A DNA stretch of 64,000 bases from Chitinophaga sp. GbtcB8. GTDB lineage: Bacteria; Bacteroidota; Bacteroidia; Chitinophagales; Chitinophagaceae. The notes beneath the pieces were generated by a model. The model saw only the letters and a program-made list of their open reading frames with translations. It had not been told where the DNA came from and searched no databases. How positions within the stretch are numbered: the first letter of the stretch is position 1; each line of letters opens with the position of its first letter. Position numbers and translations under genes: made by a program. Positions 43,727-53,094 of this stretch are shown here, one piece after another. The stretch covers positions 100,634-164,633 of the forward strand of contig NZ_JAGXJN010000012.1 in NCBI RefSeq assembly GCF_019091455.1, in the 5' to 3' direction.

Positions 43727-43936
43727 CTATTCATTCGTACGGTTGCTGCGCCACCAGCGGTAGCCTAAAATGCCGATAATGAGCAGGGGTGTTAAGGCCA
43801 GGTAAAGAATACCACTGTTTAAGCCTTTGGCAGGGCCTTCTCCCAGCTGCTGCGCGGTTTTGGTACAAAGGGAACACTGCGCCATTGCCTGCACGCTGCA
43901 CAATAATATCATTAAAAATAATCCAAACTGCTTCAT
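43727..43936 (-). CDS. Small CxxC membrane protein at the end of the respiratory block
   Basis: 69 aa. Signal peptide or first helix (residues 1-19), then Cys21-x2-Cys24 (CSLCTK), a short linker and a transmembrane helix (about 43-60) with a Trp-Trp-Arg membrane edge. The CxxC would sit on the periplasmic side after cleavage or insertion. No known family is recognised by eye, but its position after the DUF420 gene suggests a role in copper delivery or thiol handling for oxidase assembly (inference). Confidence 0.72.
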   Translation of the reverse strand: MKQFGLFLMILLCSVQAMAQCSLCTKTAQQLGEGPAKGLNSGILYLALTPLLIIGILGYRWWRSNRTNE

Positions 43937-43973
43937 GTGTGTCCTTTAAAGTGCGGTTACAAAATTACGCCCA

Positions 43974-44552
43974 TTAATAATACGGGGAGATCATTATATA
44001 CACCACTACACCGGTTACGGATACATAAAACCAAATAGGCCAGGTTACACGGGCTATTTTCTTATGTTTTACAAAATCAGATTGCAGGCCCCGCAGTAAG
44101 GTGAACAGTACCAGCGGTACAATTACCGCCGCCAGCACAATATGGGTAAGCAGAATAAAGTAGTAAAAATAGCGGCTGCCGCCCACAGCGGCCTTTTCCA
44201 TAGCATCCACCACACCATTATGATCGGTATCACCAAACTTAGTGCTTTCGGTAAAAAAGTGGTATGTAACGTACGATATCAGGAAGATGGCACTTAGTAC
44301 CACCGCGGTTAAATTAGTGGCTTTATGCGCCTTAATATGCCCATTCTTGATGAAATACAGGCTGGCCAGCAGCAGCACCGCGGTAATGGAATTTAAAATG
44401 GCATGGAATAAGGGCAGCAGCTGCACATTAAACCCTGCTTCCATATGCGGGCGGGGCAGGTAAAAAAGGATGGCCACCAGCACCGGTATTACGATGGATA
44501 TGATGGTTATAGGAAGGTTAAGGTTCCTGTTCTTAAGACTACTCATTCTCAT
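43974..44552 (-). CDS. DUF420 membrane protein (cytochrome oxidase assembly, CtaM-like)
   Basis: 192 aa with four or five transmembrane helices (around residues 15-33, 45-65, 75-95, 125-145 and 165-187) and family-typical residues. DUF420 proteins are near oxidase genes in many bacteria; the Bacillus/Staphylococcus relative CtaM is needed for aa3 oxidase function, so a maturation role is expected here. It is 67 bp after the SCO gene in the respiratory block. A start two codons later (MSSLKNRN) is possible. Confidence 0.87.
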   Translation of the reverse strand: MRMSSLKNRNLNLPITIISIVIPVLVAILFYLPRPHMEAGFNVQLLPLFHAILNSITAVLLLASLYFIKNGHIKAHKATNLTAVVLSAIFLISYVTYHFFTESTKFGDTDHNGVVDAMEKAAVGGSRYFYYFILLTHIVLAAVIVPLVLFTLLRGLQSDFVKHKKIARVTWPIWFYVSVTGVVVYIMISPYY

Positions 44553-44619
44553 GTACGATTTTACATCTGCGATCTTAGATCTTTTAAGACCTAAAACCGT
44601 AACCCGTATACCTGAAATA

Positions 44620-45315
44620 TCACTTCAATGATTCAGTACCTGCAAACAACCGCTTCCAGAAAGGCGGCCGGTTCCGGTCTTTCTCTAAATGCAGTACGGC
44701 AATATCATTGGCGCATTGACGGATGGCGTTACTATCCAGCCCATTATAATAACCGCGGATATGGCCGTTCTTATCTATCAGCACCAGCTTTTCCGTATGA
44801 ATAAAATCATCCGGGCCACCGCTGCCTTCTGTTACCGATACAAAAAAATCATGGCGGGCCAGGTCGTAGATCTCTTTTTTGGGACCTGTCAGCAGCCACC
44901 AGTTATCCGGGCTAATGCCGTTCTTATTTGCATACCAGCGCAGGCGTTCGGATGAATCGCGTTCCGGGTCTACAGAAAAAGAAAGGAGCTGCAGCAGCGT
45001 ATCGTTCTTCACATACGCATCCTGTATTTTCTTCAGGTTTTTGGTAAGGGTGGGGCAAATACTGGTACAGGAAGTAAAAAAGAAATCTACCAGCACTACT
45101 TTGCCGGGCAGGTTCTTCAGCCCTACCTGCTGCCCTAACTGGTTGGTAAGGGTAAAATTGCGGATAGTATGAAACACAGTATCGTAACGGGTTTCACCAT
45201 TCTTCACCACGGTATCCACTCTTTCCGGAATGTAAAAACGTGGTACAGGTACCACGTTTCTACCGTAATGATCTACTATCAGGTACCCTACAAGCGGTAA
45301 TAAAACCGCCAACAT
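44620..45315 (-). CDS. SCO1/SenC family copper chaperone
   Basis: 231 aa. An N-terminal membrane anchor (about 1-14) precedes a thioredoxin-like domain with the copper-binding pair Cys83-x3-Cys87 (SCTSICP) and His173 (DDFIHTEKLVLID). SCO proteins load copper into the CuA site of oxidase subunit II, which is in the same block at 50.0-51.1 kb. The first in-frame ATG is used; upstream there is an in-frame stop and no standard start. It lies 66 bp after the subunit IV gene. Confidence 0.9.
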   Translation of the reverse strand: MLAVLLPLVGYLIVDHYGRNVVPVPRFYIPERVDTVVKNGETRYDTVFHTIRNFTLTNQLGQQVGLKNLPGKVVLVDFFFTSCTSICPTLTKNLKKIQDAYVKNDTLLQLLSFSVDPERDSSERLRWYANKNGISPDNWWLLTGPKKEIYDLARHDFFVSVTEGSGGPDDFIHTEKLVLIDKNGHIRGYYNGLDSNAIRQCANDIAVLHLEKDRNRPPFWKRLFAGTESLK

Positions 45316-45380
45316 TAATCCTATAACTGCCCTGCGTGAAATAACATGTCGTTTTATAAATTAAAAACGCGTTGTGTCTT

Positions 45381-45791
45381 TTAGTGATGTCCTTCTTCAG
45401 TATGCACAGCAGGTAATTCCTGACGGGGCGTACCGGGAGAAAGATCCTTGCGCATGTTCTTCCAGGAATCACCATCTGCCAGGAAGGCGATGATAAACCA
45501 TACGAACAGCATTAAAGGTATCATGATGGTCAGGATCAGGTTCTTGATCTCATGACGCAAGTGCATAAATTCAGCTACAATGAAAAAAGCTTTTACCATG
45601 GTTAAGCTTACATAGATGGCATTCAGCACCAGGCGGCTGGGAAAGCCGGTTTCCAGGTGTAAGAAAGCCAGCGCCACTTCCACTACAGTCACACACAATA
45701 AGATCCAGAACGTTTTCCAGATGGTTTTGGTGGAGCCTTCATGCTCCTGGTGTTCATGCCCTTCTACCGTATGTGTATGTTCCATTATCAA
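45381..45791 (-). CDS. Cytochrome c oxidase subunit IV family protein
   Basis: 136 aa with three transmembrane helices (about residues 26-44, 53-76 and 82-104), the layout of the COX4/CyoD-like prokaryotic subunit. Both ends are rich in His: MIMEHTHTVEGHEHQEHEGS at the start and HTEEGHH at the end. Subunit IV supports assembly or stability of the oxidase core. It lies between cox III and SCO genes. An alternative start two codons later (MEHTHT) is possible. Confidence 0.87.
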   Translation of the reverse strand: MIMEHTHTVEGHEHQEHEGSTKTIWKTFWILLCVTVVEVALAFLHLETGFPSRLVLNAIYVSLTMVKAFFIVAEFMHLRHEIKNLILTIMIPLMLFVWFIIAFLADGDSWKNMRKDLSPGTPRQELPAVHTEEGHH

Positions 45792-45846
45792 TAATTTTTT
45801 TAAGATTCTACATTTAAAATAACAACTTCAATTCCCTTTGCCGCTA

Positions 45847-46521
45847 TTACAGCAGGTAAAAACAGGTGAACACAAATACCCAAACCAGGTCTACAAAGTG
45901 CCAGTACAAACCTACTTTCTCAATCATTTCATAATGACCGCGATCCTCGTAGGTACCTTTCAGTACGTTGGCCAGGATCACAATGTTCAGCACCACACCG
46001 GAAGTTACGTGCAGGCCGTGGAAACCGGTAATGGTAAAGAAGAAGTTAGTAAAGTTGGTAGAAGCTACCGTACCATTCACATTAGGGAAAGGATTACGGC
46101 CCCACCAGGCGCCTTCATGGAAAAGGTGTGTCCATTCCCAGGCCTGGCAAGACAGGAAGGCAATACCACCAATGATGGTCCAGGTGAGCCATTTGGCCAC
46201 ATCTTTCTGGTTCCTGTGGTGACCGGCATGTACAGCTAATACCATGGTCACAGAACTCATAATGAGGATAAAGGTCATTAAGCTCACAAATACCAATGGC
46301 ATGTGTGCCTCTCCCATCAGCGGGAATGAACGGAAAACCTCATTAGGATCAGGCCAGGAGGTGCTCATGAAGCGGATAGTACCGTATGAGATCAGTAATG
46401 CGCCAAAAGTAAAAGCATCTGACATCAGGAAGTACCACATCATCAACTTTCCATAGCTCACATTAAAGGGAGAATATCCTCCACCCCACCATTTTTTCTT
46501 CGCTGTAACTGCTGTATCCAT
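45847..46521 (-). CDS. Cytochrome c oxidase subunit III
   Basis: 224 aa, five membrane helices. The subunit III blocks are present (KLMMWYFLMSDAFTFGALLI, AWEWTHLFHEGAWW, FTITGFHGLHVTSGVVL, LYWHFVDLVWVF). Its C-terminal ELYWHFVDLVW-type block is the family signature. This is the longer of two neighbouring subunit III genes, common in Bacteroidota, and probably part of the oxidase complex proper. Confidence 0.92.
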   Translation of the reverse strand: MDTAVTAKKKWWGGGYSPFNVSYGKLMMWYFLMSDAFTFGALLISYGTIRFMSTSWPDPNEVFRSFPLMGEAHMPLVFVSLMTFILIMSSVTMVLAVHAGHHRNQKDVAKWLTWTIIGGIAFLSCQAWEWTHLFHEGAWWGRNPFPNVNGTVASTNFTNFFFTITGFHGLHVTSGVVLNIVILANVLKGTYEDRGHYEMIEKVGLYWHFVDLVWVFVFTCFYLL

Positions 46522-46593
46522 TTTTAATTTAATTCGTTGTTATTTATTTCGGCGTTTTATGTCTTTATTCAATTGTTTGAATGAACCCTTGTT

Positions 46594-47160
46594 TTACCTG
46601 GCTATGCTTAAAAATACCAGGAGGTAGATCCACAACACATCTACAAAATGCCAGTAGAGCGATGCTACCTCAATAGGTACGGCGCTGTATACGCGCACCC
46701 TTGTTCTGTAAGCCCGGGCAAACATGATCAGCAGGGCTACCACACCTCCCAGTACGTGCAGCATATGCATGCCTACGATCACGTAAATAAAGGAGGCCGA
46801 TACCGGCCCGCTCAGCGGTAAGCCCCGTTGGCTTAACTGGGAAAAACCCAGGCACTGACATGCTGCAAATACCACACCCAAAGCGGCTGTAAGGGTTATG
46901 AGCTGCTTGTAGCGCTGCATATTCCTTTGCTTGAACTGCTTTACAGCTAACTGGATGGTTCCACTGCTGATGAGTATCACCGCGGTAGACATCCAGAAGA
47001 TGTGGGGTAAATCAAAGACCTGCCAGTTCGCCTGTGCCCGTTTAACAACATAGGCACTGGTAAAACCTATGAACATCATAGTTATGCTGCCCATAGCAAT
47101 CCACAGGGAATATTTATGCGGATGTATTTTTTTTCTTTGTACACTCATTGCCTGCATCAC
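46594..47160 (-). CDS. Second cytochrome c oxidase subunit III-like protein
   Basis: 188 aa, five helices, with the later subunit III features (VGMHMLHVLGGVVALL, ASLYWHFVDVLWIYLL) but a shorter N-terminus than its neighbour at 45847-46521. Two subunit III genes in tandem are typical in Bacteroidota oxidase operons. It follows ctaB with an 11-bp gap. The start is the ATG giving MMQAMSVQRKK; MQAMS two codons in is equally possible. Confidence 0.9.
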   Translation of the reverse strand: MMQAMSVQRKKIHPHKYSLWIAMGSITMMFIGFTSAYVVKRAQANWQVFDLPHIFWMSTAVILISSGTIQLAVKQFKQRNMQRYKQLITLTAALGVVFAACQCLGFSQLSQRGLPLSGPVSASFIYVIVGMHMLHVLGGVVALLIMFARAYRTRVRVYSAVPIEVASLYWHFVDVLWIYLLVFLSIAR

Positions 47161-47171
47161 GCTCTTTTCAT

Positions 47172-48071
47172 TTATACTTTATCAGCCAGCAATGCCAGCT
47201 GTACTATTACCAGGTAAATATAGGAACCAAACATCAGCTTACGGGCAGCAGGCACATCGCATTTCCGGTACAGTGTAACTGCACGGTACAGGTAAAAAAT
47301 GCCGGCCAGTATGCAAATGATGGCAGATATGCTACCGCTGATCTTTAACAGGTAAGGCGCTAAGCCTGCCGGTATCAGTAACAGCGCATAGGTAGCAGAT
47401 TGCAATGCCGTCATTTTATTGGGCCCGCCCGCAGCTGGCAACAGCTTAAAGCCTGCCTTGGTATAGTCCTGGTGCGCTATCCAGGCAATTGCCCAGAAGT
47501 GCGGGAACTGCCACAGGAACTGGATGGCGAATAAAGACCAGCCACCTTCGCTCAGCTGGTTAGCACCGGCTGCCCACCCAATTAACGGGGGCAAAGCACC
47601 GGGAATAGCGCCTACCAGCACTGCCAGTGAATTCCACTTTTTCCAGGGCGTATATACGAACCCGTATAATACCAGGGAGATTAAGCTTATAATAGCACTC
47701 AGCCAGTTAAAGCTATACGCCATAATGCCAATGCCGGCCAAACCTGTAACCACTGCCACCACGGAGGCTTCTGTTTCAGAAAGCCGGCCGGCTGGTAAAG
47801 GGCGGTTAGCGGTACGCGCCATCAGCTTATCTGTATTCTTTTCCCACACCTGGTTAATGGTGTTGGCAGAACCGGATACTAAAAGGCCGCCTGCAAATAA
47901 TAAAAGAACTTTTACCAGGTTAAACTCCACTCCCGGCACCAGCAGATAGCCTACCACACAGGAGAATACCACCATGAACGTGAGGTTGAACTTCATGAGC
48001 TGGAAGTAATCCTTCGCCTTGCTGGCTACTGCATACGATAACGACAATTTTATGGAGTTTTCTTGCAACAC
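47172..48071 (-). CDS. ctaB: Protoheme IX farnesyltransferase (heme O synthase)
   Basis: 299 aa with nine or so transmembrane helices. UbiA-superfamily motifs: NTINQVWEKNTDKLMARTANRPLP (N-x-x-x-D-x-x-x-D in two parts) and the second aspartate region WIAHQDYTKAGFKLLP. CtaB adds a farnesyl group to heme b to make heme O, which the oxidase (after heme A synthase) uses. No ctaA was seen in this window. It follows cox I with a word-repeat dyad (48080-48150) between them. Confidence 0.92.
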   Translation of the reverse strand: MLQENSIKLSLSYAVASKAKDYFQLMKFNLTFMVVFSCVVGYLLVPGVEFNLVKVLLLFAGGLLVSGSANTINQVWEKNTDKLMARTANRPLPAGRLSETEASVVAVVTGLAGIGIMAYSFNWLSAIISLISLVLYGFVYTPWKKWNSLAVLVGAIPGALPPLIGWAAGANQLSEGGWSLFAIQFLWQFPHFWAIAWIAHQDYTKAGFKLLPAAGGPNKMTALQSATYALLLIPAGLAPYLLKISGSISAIICILAGIFYLYRAVTLYRKCDVPAARKLMFGSYIYLVIVQLALLADKV

Positions 48072-48079
48072 TTATTCTA

Positions 48080-48150
48080 GCTTTTAGCTGTAGCTATTGG
48101 CGGTTAGCGGTTAGCTGCCAAGAGCTAATGGCTAACAGCTAATAGCTGTT
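48080..48150. repeat. Word-repeat dyad between cox I and ctaB (words TTAGC, AGCTAATAGCT)
   Basis: Arms 48092-48116 and 48123-48147 (25 nt, four mismatches, 6-nt spacer), made of degenerate copies of TTAGCTATTAGC. Here the dyad lies inside an operon and would be transcribed as an RNA hairpin. Confidence 0.75.
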
Positions 48151-48152
48151 TA

Positions 48153-49976
48153 TTAATGCGCTGTTTCGTCAGGGCCCAACGGCACGGTTTGCGGAATAAA
48201 GTCTTTTCCGTCCTTGCTGTAGTCATACGCCCAACGGTGTACTTCCGGAATTTCACCAGGCCAGTTGCCATGCCCCGGGTGTATGGGGGTGGTCCATTCC
48301 AGTGTAGTAGCATCCCAGGGGTTGGTAGTGGTTAACTTACGGCCCTTGAAAATGCTGTAGAAGAAGTTGAACACAAACAGCAGCTGTGTAGCAAATACAA
48401 TAAATACCACGATACTGATAAACTTATTCAGCTCTGCAAACTGTTTGAAAGATTCCCAGTTAGAGTAATCATAATACCTTCTGGGCATACCGGCCATACC
48501 TTCATAGTGCATAGGCCAGAAGATGCAGTAAGCGCCTACCAGCGTGATCCAGAAGTGAATGTAACCCAGCGTGCCATTCAGATAGCGGCCATACAATTTC
48601 GGGAACCAGTGGTAAATACCGGCAAACATCCCAAAGAAGGCAGATACACCCATTACTATATGGAAGTGCGCGATCACGAAGTAAGTATCGTGCAGGTGAA
48701 TATCAATAGAAGAGTTACCCAGCCAGATACCGGTTAAACCGCCGGAGATAAAGGTGCTCACAAAACCGATGGAAAACAGCGCACCCGGAGTGAACCGTAT
48801 GCTGCCTTTCCAGATAGTGGTGAGCCAGTTAAATACCTTGATGGCCGATGGTACGGCTATGAGTAATGTTAAGAGTACAAAGAATGCGCCCAGGAAGGGA
48901 TTCAAACCTGTTACGAACATGTGGTGCGCCCATACCAGGAAGGCCAGGATCGCAATTGCAAACAGGGAGCCGATCATTGCCAGATAACCAAAGATAGGTT
49001 TACGGGAATTGATGGCCAGTACTTCAGACACCATACCCATTGCAGGCAGGATGATGATGTACACTTCCGGGTGACCCAGGAACCAGAACAAGTGCTGGTA
49101 CAGGATGGCGCTACCGCCTTCGTTAGACAGGGCTTTACCGGCTACGAACAGCTCGCTCAGGTAAAAGCTGGTGCCTGCATGACGGTCAAACAGCAGCAGG
49201 ATGAAACCTGACAGCAGTACCGGGAAAGATAATACGCCCAGGATAGCAGTGAAGAAGAATGACCAGATGGTCAGTGGCAGCTTCGTCATGCTCATACCTT
49301 TGGTACGCATATTCAGAATGGTGGAAATATAGTTCAGGCCACCCAGCAGCTGCGATACTACGAACAGCGCCATGCTGGTTAACCAAAGATCCATACCTAT
49401 TTTAGAACCGATAGAAGCATCGCCCAGGGCGCTCAGCGGGGGGTAAGATGTCCAGCCGCCGGAAGCAGGTCCTGTTTGTACGAACAGGGAGCAGGTCATT
49501 ACTACGCTGGCCATAAAGAAGAACCAATAACTCAGCATGTTCATGAAGGGAGAAGCCATATCGCGCGCACCTACCTGCAGGGGTATCAGCAGGTTGGAGA
49601 AAGTACCGGACAAACCTGCCGTCAATACAAAGAATACCAGGATGGTACCATGCATGGTTACCAGGGCGTAGTACGCCTCCGGTGTAATACGGCCGCCTTT
49701 AGCCCAATGGCCCAGGATAGATTCCAGGAAAGGGAAAGTGGAGTCAGGAAAAGCCAGCTGTAAGCGGAACAATACTGAAAAACCAGCGCCTACGATCGCC
49801 CAGATGATACCGGTGATCAGGAATTGCTTGGCAATCATTTTATGATCCATGCTGAAAACATACTTCGATATGAAGCTGTCTTCATGATGATGTTCATCAT
49901 GCCCGTTGCCATGGTCATGCGCCGCTGCGCCGTGCGTTACCTCATGATGACTGTGCAGGGTTGCTTCGTTACTCAT
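48153..49976 (-). CDS. Cytochrome c oxidase subunit I
   Basis: 607 aa, 12 helices. Heme-copper motifs are present: the Cu-B and cross-linked tyrosine block HPEVYIIILPAMG, VWAHHMFVTG, and HDTYFVIAHFHIVMG with heme a and a3 ligands; the HPEV glutamate puts it in the A1 (mitochondrial-type) group. The first 35 residues are a His-rich head (10 His) before the first helix. It pairs with subunit II directly upstream and lies at the centre of the respiratory block. Confidence 0.97.
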   Translation of the reverse strand: MSNEATLHSHHEVTHGAAAHDHGNGHDEHHHEDSFISKYVFSMDHKMIAKQFLITGIIWAIVGAGFSVLFRLQLAFPDSTFPFLESILGHWAKGGRITPEAYYALVTMHGTILVFFVLTAGLSGTFSNLLIPLQVGARDMASPFMNMLSYWFFFMASVVMTCSLFVQTGPASGGWTSYPPLSALGDASIGSKIGMDLWLTSMALFVVSQLLGGLNYISTILNMRTKGMSMTKLPLTIWSFFFTAILGVLSFPVLLSGFILLLFDRHAGTSFYLSELFVAGKALSNEGGSAILYQHLFWFLGHPEVYIIILPAMGMVSEVLAINSRKPIFGYLAMIGSLFAIAILAFLVWAHHMFVTGLNPFLGAFFVLLTLLIAVPSAIKVFNWLTTIWKGSIRFTPGALFSIGFVSTFISGGLTGIWLGNSSIDIHLHDTYFVIAHFHIVMGVSAFFGMFAGIYHWFPKLYGRYLNGTLGYIHFWITLVGAYCIFWPMHYEGMAGMPRRYYDYSNWESFKQFAELNKFISIVVFIVFATQLLFVFNFFYSIFKGRKLTTTNPWDATTLEWTTPIHPGHGNWPGEIPEVHRWAYDYSKDGKDFIPQTVPLGPDETAH

Positions 49977-50042
49977 AATCGGATCTATTTGGAAGTATCT
50001 TACTGTTATGTCTTAAATAATGCTGTTCACAAATTTAGTGAA

Positions 50043-51089
50043 TTATAATGCCGCTACTGCCTTCTGGGTGCTGTCTTTAGCGGGAGCAACAGGCTGTGCC
50101 GGGGCACCGGAACCTTGCGCCTCATGTGCCAGCCCGTATTGTGATTTCTGTTTGGCTACCCAGGCGTCAAACTCCTGCTGGCTTTCTACTACAATGTTGG
50201 CTTTCATGGAGTAGTGGCCGGCGCCGCACATCTGGTCGCAGGAAATTTCGTATACAAAATCCGGGTTGCCGGTTTTGTCTTTCATCTGCGTAGTAGTGAA
50301 CTTAGGCGTAAACCACAGGGTGGTAGGGATACCGGGCACCGCATCCATTTTCAGGCGGAAGTGAGATAAACCTACGTCATGCACCACATCGCGGGAACCA
50401 ATGATCAGCTTTACCGGTTTACCTACTACCAGGTGCATTTCAGTAGCCATGAAATCATCTTTATTCAGGTTATCATCCCAATCCTGGCCAACCGGGTTGG
50501 TAGCATCATTAATATTCTTGAAGAACTTGCTGCCCAGCTGCCCGTCTTTACCGGGGTAGCGGATCAGCCAGTTAAACTGCTTGCCGGTAATTTCTACCAC
50601 CATAGCATCTTTAGGCGCTTCAGAGGTAATGGCGAACCAGTGGCGCAAACCAATGGCTACCAGTATGGTGAGCGCAATGGCGGGGATCACGGTCCAGATC
50701 ACTTCCAGCTTGTTATTGTGCGGGAAATAAAAGGCAGCCTGGCCTTCTTTTTCCTGGTATTTGAATGCGAACCAGAACAGCAGTATTTGCGTAATTACAA
50801 ATACCACCCCGGTAATTACCAGCGTCCACATGATCATGTTATCAATGGAATCGCCCTGTTCGGATGCCGCTTCGCCCAATATCTTACCTTTCAACAGCTC
50901 ATTGCAGTAATATACGCCAATGAGTCCCAGCACCAGGAAAGCGATCAGCAAAAAGCCGTTAATGCGGTTATTCTGCTGGCGGGCCTTCTTTTCCCCTTTC
51001 AATATGGACACATATTCGCTCGCCTTCGCAATCTGGAAGATGACTATGAATATGAGCACAACAACTAAGACTGCTAAAAAACCTGACAT
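50043..51089 (-). CDS. Cytochrome c oxidase subunit II
   Basis: 348 aa. The CuA site is complete: His237 (VVHDVG), Cys284, Cys288, His292 and Met295 (SCDQMCGAGHYSM). Two extra N-terminal hydrophobic segments (about 4-20 and 45-63) precede the usual pair of helices (about 88-107 and 130-149), as in other Bacteroidota. No cytochrome c domain is fused at the C-terminus; the tail is Ala/Pro-rich. It is 64 bp after ActF, and 67 bp before cox I. Confidence 0.95.
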   Translation of the reverse strand: MSGFLAVLVVVLIFIVIFQIAKASEYVSILKGEKKARQQNNRINGFLLIAFLVLGLIGVYYCNELLKGKILGEAASEQGDSIDNMIMWTLVITGVVFVITQILLFWFAFKYQEKEGQAAFYFPHNNKLEVIWTVIPAIALTILVAIGLRHWFAITSEAPKDAMVVEITGKQFNWLIRYPGKDGQLGSKFFKNINDATNPVGQDWDDNLNKDDFMATEMHLVVGKPVKLIIGSRDVVHDVGLSHFRLKMDAVPGIPTTLWFTPKFTTTQMKDKTGNPDFVYEISCDQMCGAGHYSMKANIVVESQQEFDAWVAKQKSQYGLAHEAQGSGAPAQPVAPAKDSTQKAVAAL

Positions 51090-51152
51090 TGCTATTTGAA
51101 ATAATTAAGTTATCTAATGCTTTTCGTTGTTACTATCGTTCACGTCCTTTGA

Positions 51153-52361
51153 TCAGGTGTGGTGTACAATACTTTCCTTCAGATAAGGATGATTCCTGGG
51201 CGCCAGCGGGGCTTTTGCCAGCTGGTTAGCAACTATAAATATAAGCAGACCCACAAAACCCAGACCTATTCCCAGCTCGTACCAGGGGAAGTTCAGCTCA
51301 TGAACAGAACCCGGCATAACCATCTGGAAGAAATCCAGCCAGTGACCAAAGATGATCAGGATGGCAATATAGGTTACTGAAGTATAGTTACGCTTGGTAT
51401 CGCGTTTCATTAACAGCAGTAACGGTAAAATAAAGTTGATGATCAGGTTCAGGAAGAAGATCGGGCGCCATTCACCCCAAACACGGGGTTTAAAGTATTC
51501 GGTTTCTTCCGGCATATTCGCATACCAGATCAGCATATATTGTGAGAACCACAGGTAAGCCCAGAAGATGCTGAACGCAAACATGAATTTACCCAGGTCA
51601 TGCAAATGCTCTTCATTTACAAAGGAAAGGTAACCGTTCTTTTTCAGGTAGATCACAAATAATGCTATCAGTGACAGACCGGATACCCAGGTGCTGGCAA
51701 ATGTATACCAGCTATACATGGTAGAGAACCAGTGCGGGTCAATGCTCATTAACCACAACCAGGGGGTAGTAGAACCTACGCTCAGCCCATAGATCACAAT
51801 GAAACCACCACACCAAACCGTATTCCTCCACAGAATGCGGCGGCCGGTTTCAGGGCTCAGATCCCAGGTATCTTCCTCCAGCGACATGTTACGCAGCTTG
51901 ATGGTAAAAAAGATCCACAACCCGAGCGTAATAACAGTAGCAGTGGTAAAGAACGTGTTGCCCAGAAAGGCAGATTTGCCGTTTAATATTGCGTCATGCT
52001 TTACATGTTCAGCATTTACCCAGTGATATACACCATCTTTTTCTCCGAAAACCAATATCATTAGTACTACAAACAAAATACCGCCCAGTACAGGTACTGT
52101 CATGGAAATAGCTTCCGGCACACGGCGAAAAGCTATTTGCCAGCCCCCATGCGCCAGGGTAGTAACACCAATAAAGAAAGTACAGGCCAGTGCTATCAGC
52201 AGAAAGAAGGTGCTGTTCTGTAAAATGCCTGCCCAAAAACGGGTAGCGCCATGCTCGCCGCCAAGGGCCACTAATCCGATCAATAAAGTGAGTACGCCAA
52301 TGCCCATTAACACGAAGCTGGTCGTTTTTAATTTTGCCGGTACTACAAATTGGTCCTTCAT
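51153..52361 (-). CDS. actF: ActF, alternative complex III membrane subunit
   Basis: 402 aa with about ten membrane helices, a NrfD-like fold related to ActC. The typical block WFSQYMLIWYANMPEETEYF and the FLNLIINFILPLLLLMKRD segment are seen. In the described complex this subunit and ActC form the membrane core near the quinol site. It follows ActE with a 56-bp gap and precedes the oxidase genes, consistent with a supercomplex of both. Confidence 0.9.
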   Translation of the reverse strand: MKDQFVVPAKLKTTSFVLMGIGVLTLLIGLVALGGEHGATRFWAGILQNSTFFLLIALACTFFIGVTTLAHGGWQIAFRRVPEAISMTVPVLGGILFVVLMILVFGEKDGVYHWVNAEHVKHDAILNGKSAFLGNTFFTTATVITLGLWIFFTIKLRNMSLEEDTWDLSPETGRRILWRNTVWCGGFIVIYGLSVGSTTPWLWLMSIDPHWFSTMYSWYTFASTWVSGLSLIALFVIYLKKNGYLSFVNEEHLHDLGKFMFAFSIFWAYLWFSQYMLIWYANMPEETEYFKPRVWGEWRPIFFLNLIINFILPLLLLMKRDTKRNYTSVTYIAILIIFGHWLDFFQMVMPGSVHELNFPWYELGIGLGFVGLLIFIVANQLAKAPLAPRNHPYLKESIVHHT

Positions 52362-52417
52362 TTGAAATTTTTTATTCGAGTCACTATATCTTTTACTTCC
52401 TTAGGGTAGTTCTTATC

Positions 52418-53056
52418 CTATTTTTTTGCGGCAGCACTGTCAGCGGCAGGTGCAGCGGCGCCTGCGGCCGGGGCAGCAGTAGCAGTATCTGCAGCCGGTT
52501 TGGAACCACCGGGTTGCATGGTCTTAATATAAGCGGCTATTTTCCAGCGCTGCTCACGATCCAGCTGGCTGGCGTAGCTACCCATGGCATTATAACCGTA
52601 GGTCATTACGTGAAACAGGCGGCCTTCTGAGTAAGCGCTTTTAGGACCGCTTACCAGGTTAGCGGGTGCTGCCGGGTAAGGACCGTCGCCACCTTTGTAC
52701 AGGGGGCCGTTACCATCCAGGGCAGTACCATGGCAAATACCGCAATAGATATTAAATAAACGTTTTCCTTCCTCCACATCCGCTTTTCCAATTACCAGCG
52801 GGTTCTTTACCAGGTTAGCCTGGGCCGTATCTTCTGCTTTCAGGTGATAGGGCAGCAGCTCGCCTCTTTTCACAGTACCATCTACCGGTTTCATGCTGGC
52901 TACACGCTCGCTATAGAACTCATACGCACGGGATTCATACATATCTGGCATATAGATCCTGCCGGGCTTTCTGTGATGTTCTCCTGTATTACAGGCCGCC
53001 AGCAAAGCTCCGCCTGCCAAAGCAGCTACTACTAATATGTTGGAAGTCCTTTTCAT
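52418..53056 (-). CDS. actE: ActE, monoheme cytochrome c lipoprotein
   Basis: 212 aa. Lipobox LLAAC (Cys22); one c-type heme motif Cys105-x2-Cys108-His109 (CGICH) with a methionine region VMTYGYNAMGSYASQL as likely sixth ligand. The tail is Ala/Pro-rich and probably disordered. ActE is one of the two cytochrome subunits of alternative complex III, in the periplasm. It is 38 bp after ActD. Confidence 0.92.
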   Translation of the reverse strand: MKRTSNILVVAALAGGALLAACNTGEHHRKPGRIYMPDMYESRAYEFYSERVASMKPVDGTVKRGELLPYHLKAEDTAQANLVKNPLVIGKADVEEGKRLFNIYCGICHGTALDGNGPLYKGGDGPYPAAPANLVSGPKSAYSEGRLFHVMTYGYNAMGSYASQLDREQRWKIAAYIKTMQPGGSKPAADTATAAPAAGAAAPAADSAAAKK

Positions 53057-53094
53057 TTATATAAAATTCTTCGTCTTTTCTGTTAAGTCGTTAA

